5,587 nucleotides of DNA from an uncultured Eubacteriales bacterium (GTDB lineage: Bacteria > Bacillota > Clostridia > Oscillospirales > Acutalibacteraceae). The stretch spans positions 1-5,587 of the forward strand of contig ONPH01000129.1 in NCBI GenBank assembly GCA_900319655.1, given 5' to 3'. A model generated the notes under the pieces. That model had not been told where the DNA came from, ran no database searches, and saw only the letters and a program-made list of their open reading frames with translations. Positions 1-4,528 of this stretch are shown here, in pieces. Position 1 is the first letter of the stretch; each line of letters starts with the position of its first letter. The translations under genes and the position numbers were made by a program.

Positions 1-9
1 AAAATGCCA

Positions 10-40
10 CCTCCCCCGAAAGTGTCGGGGGAGGCTTTTT
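10..40 (+). terminator. Rho-independent terminator of an upstream gene outside the window
   Basis: A perfect 10-bp stem, CCTCCCCCGA (10-19) with TCGGGGGAGG (25-34), closes a 5-base loop and is followed by C and five T (36-40). This is a strong intrinsic terminator for transcription on the + strand, so a gene reading rightward probably ends just before the window. The other strand has only a weaker T run (TTTT, three bases after the stem), so termination in that direction is less certain. Confidence 0.88.
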
Positions 41-42
41 AT

Positions 43-165
43 CGGGCGGACACACGGGTGATTCCCTTTTTAAGGGAAATGTCAGCAAAGCTGACAAAAG
101 GATTGCCGACGTGCTAAGGTCGCCCCTATGGGGTTAACTCTTAACTCTAAACTCTCAACTCTAAA
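43..165 (-). repeat. Interspersed repeat, long form, copy A
   Basis: This 123-base block is nearly identical to 2320-2444 (copy B). Read on the - strand it runs: 7-base tandem array (138-165), a GTAGGGGCGACC-like end (here CATAGGGGCGACC), a GTCGGCAA motif, two small hairpins, then CCCGTGTGTCCGCCCG. The hairpins are TGTCAGC/GCTGACA (80-86 with 90-96, loop AAA) and TTCCCTT/AAGGGAA (62-68 with 72-78, loop TTT). The outer ends GGGCGGAC and GGTCGCCCC can pair imperfectly, so the whole unit may fold into one structure. No open reading frame of note lies inside it. Non-coding repeats of this kind occur in many clostridial genomes (from memory). It sits between the preceding terminator and the GH31 promoter. 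Mobility is not shown. Confidence 0.85.
138..165 (+). repeat. Heptanucleotide tandem array, four units
   Basis: Four contiguous 7-base units, CTCTTAA, CTCTAAA, CTCTCAA and CTCTAAA, differ only at the fifth base. The array is the outer edge of repeat copy A and stops nine bases before the -35 box of the GH31 promoter. The same unit recurs at 2412-2444 and, inverted, at 2124-2158. Confidence 0.85.
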
Positions 166-173
166 AAAACCTC

Positions 174-202
174 TTGCAACAAACTCAGCACTAAGATATA
201 AT
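174..202 (+). promoter_or_regulatory. Sigma-70/SigA-type promoter of the GH31 gene
   Basis: A -35 box TTGCAA (174-179, four of six consensus bases) lies 17 bases before a perfect -10 box TATAAT (197-202). Transcription would start near 208-210, leaving a leader of about 20 bases before the ATG at 229. The promoter lies immediately outside repeat copy A and belongs to the unique sequence before the gene. I see no clear cre (CcpA) site or other operator around it. Confidence 0.8.
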
Positions 203-228
203 AAAACCATAGCAAAGGGGGATTTGAT

Positions 229-2127
229 ATGATTAAAAAATTCACGCTCGGCAAGCCGTATGACACAGGCGCGGTTGTCCGCGAAACAGCCGCTTCGGGC
301 TGGGACGGTTTTCCGTATAAATACACTCAGGATGAGGGATTTTCCTTTGAAATTCCGCTCGGCGGCGAGGACATTGTCTACGGTCTCGGAGAGACCACAC
401 GCGGCATTAACAAGCGCGGCTGGATTTACGAGAGTTGGTGCAGCGACGACCCCTTCCACACCGAGGGCAAGCGCTCGCTTTACGCCGCGCACAACTTTAT
501 TATTGTATCGGGCGCGCAGAATACGGGAATTTTCATTGACTTTCCGTCAAGAATTAGCTGGGACATCGGCTACACAAAGGCTGATACCGCGAGGATTGAG
601 CTTGAAGGAAATGACTTTGACATCTACATCATCGAGGGCGGCAGTCCGCGAGAAGTTGTCCGCGAATTCCGCGCATTAATCGGCAAAAGCTACCTTCCGC
701 CGTTTTGGGCGTTCGGCTTTCAACAGAGCCGCTGGAGCTACCACAACAGCGAGGCGGTTGACCGCATAATCGACGGCTACGACAAGGCAGGAATTCCGCT
801 CGACTGCGTGTACCTCGACATCGACTACATGGACAGCTTTAAGGACTTCACGGTTGACGGTTCAAAGTTCCCCGATTTTGAGCGGTTTGTCGCTGAAAAA
901 AAAGAGAAAGGTATCCGCCTTATCCCGATTATCGACGCAGGAATTAAGGCTGAGGAAGGCTACGAAATTTTTGACGAGGGCGTTAAAAACGGCTACTTCT
1001 GCAAGAAGGCTGACGGCTCTGACTTTGAGGCAGGCGTATGGCCCGGAATTTGCCGTTTCCCCGACTTTTTGCGCGATGACGTGCGCGAATGGTTCGGCTC
1101 GAAGTACAAAAAGCTGATTGATATGGGAATTGAGGGCTTTTGGAACGATATGAACGAGCCCGCGCTGTTCTACTCCGCCGACGGCATTAAGAACGCGCTT
1201 GAAAAAGCCTCGTCGCTTAAGGGGCAGAACCTCGACCTCGGCAAGTTTTTCAATTTGAAGGACACCTTTGCGGGGCTTTCGAACAACGGCAACGACTACG
1301 CCTCAATCTACCACACGGTGGACGGCGAACAGGTCAACCATCAGAAGGTTCACAACCTCTACGGCGCGAATATGACAAGGGCGGCAGGCGAATATTTTGA
1401 GAAGGAGTACGGCGAGCAGAAAATTTTGATGTTCTCACGCGCTTCATACATCGGCGCTCACCGCTACGGCGGAATTTGGTTTGGCGACAATCACTCGTGG
1501 TGGTCGCACATTCTGCTCTGCCTTAAAATGCTCCCGGGCGCGAATATGTGCGGATTTTTATACAGCGGCGCCGACATAGGCGGTTTTAACGAAAACGCCA
1601 CGCGCGACTTGGTGCTCCGTTTTACGGCTCTCGGAGTTTTCACGCCCCTTATGCGCAACCATTCCGCGCTCGGCACGCGCGACCAGGAGTGCTTCGCGTT
1701 TGATAATACCGAGGATTTCAGGGATGTTATTCAGGTGCGCTACCGCCTTATTCCGTACCTATACGATACATTTAAGAAGGCTCGCGACAACGGCGATATG
1801 ATATTCCGTCCGCTGTCGTTCGACTACCCCGAGGACAAAATCGCGCGCGAGTGCGAAACCCAGCTTATGCTCAGCGATGAGTGTATGATTGCGCCTGTTT
1901 ATGAGCAGAACGCAAACGGCAGAACGGTCTATCTGCCCGAGGATATGACCTTCGTAAAGCTGAGCGGCGAACGCGTGACAAAGCAGGAGCTGAGGGCAGG
2001 ACTGCATTATGTGGAAGTCGCGCTGAACGAGGTTCCGCTCTTTATCAAAAAAGGCAAAAAAATCCCCCTGTGCAAGCCGGCAATAAGGACAAGCCTGCTT
2101 GATACAGAGGAGCGCGAATATATTTAG
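229..2127 (+). CDS. GH31 family alpha-glucosidase, probably isomaltose-type, C-terminally short
   Basis: A retaining glycoside hydrolase that should release glucose from the non-reducing end of short alpha-glucosides. There is no signal peptide, so it acts in the cytoplasm on imported oligosaccharides. The order is an N-terminal beta-sandwich (about 1-145), a (beta/alpha)8 barrel (about 155-500) and a beta C-terminal domain. Seen motifs: FGFQQSRW (162-169), YLDIDYMD (195-202), WNDMNEP (305-311) with nucleophile D307, WFGDN (417-421) with acid/base D420, and SGADIGGF (446-453). The residue numbers match, from memory, those of the Blautia obeum enzyme Ro-alphaG1 (W169, D307, D420). There W169 favours alpha-1,6-linked isomaltose, so the same preference is inferred. 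The start is fixed by AAAGGGGG (214-221), seven bases before ATG. It is transcribed alone and converges with pncB. Oddity: 632 residues against about 660 in that relative; the usual C-terminal LYEDDG-like strand is absent and the stop lies in a repeat array. Confidence 0.93.
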   Translation: MIKKFTLGKPYDTGAVVRETAASGWDGFPYKYTQDEGFSFEIPLGGEDIVYGLGETTRGINKRGWIYESWCSDDPFHTEGKRSLYAAHNFIIVSGAQNTGIFIDFPSRISWDIGYTKADTARIELEGNDFDIYIIEGGSPREVVREFRALIGKSYLPPFWAFGFQQSRWSYHNSEAVDRIIDGYDKAGIPLDCVYLDIDYMDSFKDFTVDGSKFPDFERFVAEKKEKGIRLIPIIDAGIKAEEGYEIFDEGVKNGYFCKKADGSDFEAGVWPGICRFPDFLRDDVREWFGSKYKKLIDMGIEGFWNDMNEPALFYSADGIKNALEKASSLKGQNLDLGKFFNLKDTFAGLSNNGNDYASIYHTVDGEQVNHQKVHNLYGANMTRAAGEYFEKEYGEQKILMFSRASYIGAHRYGGIWFGDNHSWWSHILLCLKMLPGANMCGFLYSGADIGGFNENATRDLVLRFTALGVFTPLMRNHSALGTRDQECFAFDNTEDFRDVIQVRYRLIPYLYDTFKKARDNGDMIFRPLSFDYPEDKIARECETQLMLSDECMIAPVYEQNANGRTVYLPEDMTFVKLSGERVTKQELRAGLHYVEVALNEVPLFIKKGKKIPLCKPAIRTSLLDTEEREYI

Positions 2128-2158
2128 AGTTAAATGTTTAGAGTTTAGAGTTTAATTA
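2124..2158 (+). repeat. Heptanucleotide array overlapping the GH31 stop codon
   Basis: Units of 7 bases in register: TTAGAGT (2124-2130), TAAATGT, TTAGAGT (2138-2144), TTAGAGT (2145-2151), TTAATTA. Three units are identical and two are degenerate. TTAGAGT is the complement of the CTCTAAA-type units at 138-165 and 2412-2444. The TAG at 2125-2127 that ends the GH31 frame comes from the first unit. Confidence 0.75.
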
Positions 2159-2188
2159 TTTACAGGAAAAGTTTGTTAATAACTGTAG

Positions 2189-2210
2189 GGGCGGACCCGT
2201 GTGTCCGCCC
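2189..2210 (+). other. Perfect 8-bp hairpin in the short repeat form
   Basis: GGGCGGAC (2189-2196) pairs with GTCCGCCC (2203-2210) around the loop CCGTGT. It is G+C-rich and stable but is followed by GCAGGACAGG rather than a T run, so it does not look like a classical terminator for the GH31 transcript. It could still stabilise the mRNA 3' end. Confidence 0.6.
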
Positions 2211-2211
2211 G

Positions 2212-2319
2212 CAGGACAGGAACATATCATTTGATATATATAAACGTTTTGTGTGCTGAATTATACGTTCGTTTATCGCGATAAAATCGGATTGTCCGGT
2301 AAACACGGTTCACGTTGCC
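2212..2319. other. Non-coding A+T-rich spacer between inverted repeat copies
   Basis: These 108 bases separate copies C and B. I see no credible gene and no continuation of the GH31 C-terminus in the frames examined. The one distinct element is a perfect 14-bp palindrome, TTTATCGCGATAAA (2272-2285), with further A+T-rich sequence (TTGATATATATAAACG) about 30 bases before it. The function is unknown. Confidence 0.5.
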
Positions 2320-2444
2320 CGGGCGGACACATGGGTGATTCCCTTTTTAAGGGAAATGTCACGAAGTGACAAAAGGGTTGCCGACGTGCTAAGGTCGCCC
2401 CTACTATTAAACTCTTAACTCTAAACTCTTAACTCTAACTCAAA
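2320..2444 (-). repeat. Interspersed repeat, long form, copy B
   Basis: The second long copy, in the same orientation as copy A. Most of the unit is base-for-base the same; differences include CACATGGGTG against CACACGGGTG, AAAGGGTTGCC against AAAGGATTGCC, and a changed hairpin. That hairpin is TGTCAC/GTGACA (2357-2362 with 2366-2371, loop GAA). The TTCCCTT/AAGGGAA hairpin (2339-2345 with 2349-2355) is unchanged. The 7-base array (2412-2444) abuts and overlaps the end of pncB, so the element is transcribed as the 3' untranslated region of pncB, where its hairpins could protect or end the message. Confidence 0.85.
2412..2444 (-). repeat. Heptanucleotide array overlapping the pncB stop codon
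   Basis: Units CTCTTAA (2412-2418), CTCTAAA (2419-2425) and CTCTTAA (2426-2432), then the shortened CTCTAA and CTCAAA. The TCA at 2440-2442, which is the pncB stop TGA on the other strand, lies in the last degenerate unit. The array therefore begins at the end of the coding sequence with essentially no spacer. Confidence 0.75.
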
Positions 2445-3867
2445 TTCCGTGCACGTTCAAAAGAATGTTCTTGATCTCGTAGAGCTTTGCGGACAAATCG
2501 ACGTAGTAATCGTGCGGATTTTCGAAGCGCTTTACCTCGTCCCAGAGCAAGTCGAGCTGGTCGCGGCAGTACCGCGCGATTTCTTCAATCGTCGGGCAGT
2601 TGTACACACACTCGCCGTTTTCAAATACCTTAACAAGCAACTCCTTGGCTGTAAAATCAGTCAGGGTTTTTGTTTTCCATGTTGCGTTCGGGTCAAAAAT
2701 TGTGTGCTCACCGCTGTCGTCAACAACCTCGTCATACACGCAGAGCTCGTCGGCAAGCGCCTTTCCGCTCTCGCGGTCGTAGTAGCGGTAGAGCTTTTTG
2801 AAGTGCGGATTTGTAATCTTGGCGGTGTTCTCGCTGACCTTGATTTTCGGCTCGATATCGCCCGAGGCGTTCTCAACGGCAACGAGCTTGTAAACTCCGC
2901 CGAACACAGGCGAGCTCGAGGATGTTATCAGTCTCTCGCCCACTCCGAAGGTGTCGATCTGCGCGCCCTGCATCATCAAATCGCGGATGAGCTTTTCATC
3001 AAGCGCATTCGACGCGGTGATTTTGCACTCGGTGAGCCCTGCGTCGTCGAGCATTTTGCGAGCCTTTTTTGAAAGGTACGAGATATCGCCCGAGTCAAGG
3101 CGGATGGCGCACTTTGTCTTGCCCATCGGCAAAAGAACCTCTTTAAACACCTTAATCGCGTTCGGAATACCGCTTTTGAGCGTGTTGTATGTGTCTACCA
3201 AAAGCGTGGGATTGTCGGGGTAGAGCTCGCAGTAGGTCTTAAATGCGTCGTACTCGCTGTCAAACATCTGAACCCACGAATGAGCCATTGTACCGCCTGC
3301 AGGCACGCCGTAAAGCTCGTCGGTAATGGTGCAGGCCGTGCCCTTGCAGCCGCCGATATAAGCCGCCCTCGCGCCCATAACCGCGCCGCTCGCGCCCTGT
3401 GCGCGGCGTGAGCCGAACTCCAGCACTGCCCTGCCCTGAGCCGCGCGCACAATGCGGTTTGCCTTGGTGGCAATCAGGGTTTGGTGGTTTAGGGTGAGCA
3501 GTACAAAGGTCTCGATAATCTGCGCCTCAATGGCAGGCGCCTTGACGGTCATTACAGGCTCGTTGGGGAACACGGGAGTACCCTCGGGCACGGCGTAGAT
3601 GTCTCCGCTGAACTTAAAATCGCGCAGATATGCCAAAAAGCCCTCGTCAAAAATTCCCTTTGAGCGAAGATACGCGATATCGTCCTCGTCAAAGTGTAGC
3701 TCCTTGATATATTCGATAACCTGCTCAAGCCCTGCGGCGATTGCAAAACCGCCGTTGTCGGGAACCTTGCGGAAGAAAACGTCAAAGTAAACCGTGCGCC
3801 TGTAAAAGCCGTTCTTAAAATAGCCGTTCGACATTGTGAACTCGTAAAAGTCGCACAGCATAGCCAT
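2440..3867 (-). CDS. pncB: Nicotinate phosphoribosyltransferase
   Basis: Joins nicotinate to PRPP, with ATP hydrolysis, to give nicotinate mononucleotide: the entry step of the Preiss-Handler route of NAD salvage, in the cytoplasm. At 475 residues it has the usual length of the Firmicutes-type enzyme. Recognisable parts are the N-terminal CDFYEFTMSNGYF (5-17), EFGSRRAQG (150-158), GTMAHSWVQMF (192-202) with H196 as the probable phosphorylated histidine, RLDSGD (256-261) for PRPP binding, and FGVGERL (307-313) followed by SSSSPVFGGVYKLV (316-329). The start is uncertain: no Shine-Dalgarno sequence precedes ATG 3867, a second ATG lies two codons on, and the frame is open for only three codons upstream (F-E-N) before TAA. 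Relatives usually carry a few more residues before the ML-DFYE motif. No good promoter is seen within 60 bases, so it may be co-transcribed with the DUF6291 gene. Confidence 0.95.
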   Translation of the reverse strand: MAMLCDFYEFTMSNGYFKNGFYRRTVYFDVFFRKVPDNGGFAIAAGLEQVIEYIKELHFDEDDIAYLRSKGIFDEGFLAYLRDFKFSGDIYAVPEGTPVFPNEPVMTVKAPAIEAQIIETFVLLTLNHQTLIATKANRIVRAAQGRAVLEFGSRRAQGASGAVMGARAAYIGGCKGTACTITDELYGVPAGGTMAHSWVQMFDSEYDAFKTYCELYPDNPTLLVDTYNTLKSGIPNAIKVFKEVLLPMGKTKCAIRLDSGDISYLSKKARKMLDDAGLTECKITASNALDEKLIRDLMMQGAQIDTFGVGERLITSSSSPVFGGVYKLVAVENASGDIEPKIKVSENTAKITNPHFKKLYRYYDRESGKALADELCVYDEVVDDSGEHTIFDPNATWKTKTLTDFTAKELLVKVFENGECVYNCPTIEEIARYCRDQLDLLWDEVKRFENPHDYYVDLSAKLYEIKNILLNVHGI

Positions 3868-3901
3868 ATTTTCAAATTAGAAAGAAATATGAAGATAATA
3901 A

Positions 3902-3931
3902 CAGAGAGAAAGAGAGAAAAAAAGATAAAAA
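3902..3931 (+). repeat. Purine block, inverted match to the adjacent tract
   Basis: After about 30 ordinary bases upstream of pncB, the + strand is almost purely purine here (GAGAGAAAGAGAGAAAAAAA and on). It then switches to pyrimidine at about 3935. AAGATAAAAA (3922-3931) is the exact complement of TTTTTATCTT at 3966-3975 and again at 3990-3999. The GAGAGA part also pairs imperfectly with the tract. RNA from the - strand could therefore fold back just upstream of the pncB start. Confidence 0.6.
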
Positions 3932-4075
3932 TTACTTTTCTTTCTCATTTATTTTCTCTTTTTCTTTTTTATCTTCTCTCTCTTTTTCTTTTTTATCTTC
4001 TCTCTCTTTTTTCTCTTTATCTTCTTTTTCTTATTTCTCTTTATCTTTCTCTTCTTTTTTATCTTTTTATTTCTC
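3932..4075 (-). other. In-frame charged continuation of the DUF6291 frame, broken by TAA codons
   Basis: Reading on from the DUF6291 stop in the same frame gives E-K, stop, KDKKEEKDKEK, stop, then EKEDKEKK, two EREDKKEK units, EKINEKEK and a final TAA (3932-3934). The internal TAA codons are at 4069-4067 and 4033-4031, besides the annotated stop at 4078-4076. Each lies one substitution from GAA or AAA, the two dominant codons. No insertion or deletion shifts the frame over 144 bases. This looks like the decayed, or alternately open, charged tail of the gene. As far as I recall, related phage-type proteins often carry such Glu/Asp-Lys tails. Confidence 0.6.
3959..4006 (-). repeat. Two exact 24-base direct repeats
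   Basis: The segments 4006-3983 and 3982-3959 (read on the - strand) are identical 24-base units. In the DUF6291 frame each spells EREDKKEK. The unit is a multiple of three, so expansion or contraction keeps the frame. Partial relatives of the unit precede it in the tract. Confidence 0.8.
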
Positions 4076-4399
4076 TTATTCTTTCTCTTCTTCTTTTTCT
4101 TCTTGACTGCAATTGCAGGCATTTGCGGTATCATTATCCTTTTCATAACGCTTTAAAGCATTTTGTCTAAGCTTTTCACACTTTTCATAATATTTTTCAA
4201 AATCCCTTTTGATTTGAGCCTTGAAAAACGAGAACGCCATTTTTACCATACCGTTGTTAAACTCGGTTATCCTTTCGTTTACGGCGTACTCATATAGCGC
4301 GGTAAACAGCTCTCCGCGCTGTTCCATAGTAAGCATTTCAACATGCTGAAAGGTGTCGAAATAGATGTTAAATGCCTTTGGTTTTGTTGGTTTTTTCAT
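4076..4399 (-). CDS. DUF6291 domain protein with charged tail
   Basis: A 107-residue protein of unknown function. Residues 8-75 fit the DUF6291 pattern as I recall it: an aromatic-rich start (FNIYFDTFQHVEML), a helical LFTALYEYAVNE segment (31-42), the signature GMVKMAFSFFKAQIKRDFEKY (50-70), and a KCEKLRQNALKRYEKDN helix. In phage and integrative-element proteins this module often forms the N-terminus of longer replication-associated proteins; here it stands alone. Residues 100-107 begin a Glu/Lys-rich tail that ends at TAA 4078-4076, inside a purine tract whose frame stays charged beyond the stop. The start is well supported by AGGGAGAG (4413-4406), six bases before ATG 4399. The gene is clearly richer in A+T than metA and pncB (roughly a third G+C by eye), which suggests transfer. 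It may be the 5' part of a decayed longer gene. Confidence 0.75.
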   Translation of the reverse strand: MKKPTKPKAFNIYFDTFQHVEMLTMEQRGELFTALYEYAVNERITEFNNGMVKMAFSFFKAQIKRDFEKYYEKCEKLRQNALKRYEKDNDTANACNCSQEEKEEEKE

Positions 4400-4441
4400 A
4401 ATAAACTCTCCCTTTTTGAAATTTTGAAAGAAGTCCTTTCA

Positions 4442-4471
4442 CTTATACTCCCAAATCGGGAAAAATTGCAG
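4442..4471 (-). promoter_or_regulatory. Candidate promoter of the DUF6291 gene
   Basis: On the - strand CTGCAA (4471-4466) lies 18 bases before TATAAG (4447-4442), followed by a leader of about 35 bases to the ribosome site. The match is moderate, but the position between the metA terminator and the DUF6291 start fits a separate promoter. It could also serve pncB. Confidence 0.45.
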
Positions 4472-4486
4472 TGTTTTATGCAATTT
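4463..4486. promoter_or_regulatory. Dyad overlapping the -35 region, possible operator
   Basis: AAATTGCA (4463-4470) and TGCAATTT (4479-4486) are perfect 8-base inverted copies with an 8-base spacer. The centres of the arms are about 16 bases apart, suiting a dimeric helix-turn-helix protein. The left arm covers the candidate -35 box of the DUF6291 promoter. No regulator gene is in the window, so the binding protein is unknown. Confidence 0.45.
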
Positions 4487-4491
4487 AAAAT

Positions 4492-4522
4492 AAAAAGCCG
4501 TGAAATCTTTTGACTTCACGGC
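4492..4522 (-). terminator. Rho-independent terminator of metA, probably bidirectional
   Basis: GCCGTGAA (4497-4504) pairs with TTCACGGC (4515-4522) around a 10-base loop. Read on the - strand, the stem is followed by TTTTTATTTTA (4496 downward), starting seven bases after the metA stop. On the + strand the stem is followed by AATTTTTT, so it could also stop rightward transcription. It separates metA from the DUF6291 and pncB genes. Confidence 0.9.
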
Positions 4523-4528
4523 AATTTT

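Larger units (their letters stand above)
2124..2211 (+). repeat. Interspersed repeat, short form, copy C (opposite orientation)
   Basis: This copy carries the ends of the long form without its middle. A 7-base array (2124-2158) is followed by 26 unique bases, then GTAGGGGCG joined directly to a GACCCGTGTGTCCGCCCG-like end (2185-2211). The roughly 70-base interior with the GTCGGCAA motif and two hairpins is missing. It is inverted relative to copies A and B, so the gap between the convergent genes is framed by one short and one long copy, each with its array facing the adjacent gene. The GH31 stop codon TAG (2125-2127) lies within the first array unit. Confidence 0.75.
3932..4105 (-). repeat. 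Low-complexity purine tract (pyrimidine on the + strand)
   Basis: About 170 bases made almost only of A and G on the - strand, built from GAA, GAG, GAT, AAA, AGA and TAA triplets. It covers the acidic and lysine-rich end of the DUF6291 protein and its downstream continuation. Base use is unlike the balanced genes on either side. Such a tract is prone to slippage in replication and in sequencing, so small length differences between strains or reads are likely. Confidence 0.85.

Noticed and set aside
82..492. - strand open frame (136 codons) across repeat copy A and the GH31 5' end
   Set aside because: It starts opposite the GH31 coding sequence and runs through a promoter and a non-coding repeat; no motif or ribosome site supports it.
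2124..2444. Insertion sequence or CRISPR array in the gap between the convergent genes
   Set aside because: There is no transposase frame and there are no regularly spaced unique spacers. The repeats are contiguous 7-base units and short hairpin elements.
2449..3072. Long + strand open frame (207 codons) opposite pncB
   Set aside because: It lies wholly antisense to a well-supported enzyme with conserved motifs, has no ribosome site, and its translation resembles no family I know.
3932..4078. Reassignment of TAA to a sense codon in this organism
   Set aside because: metA ends at TAA at the normal length and is followed seven bases later by a terminator, so TAA works as a stop here. Local decay of the tail explains the TAA codons better.
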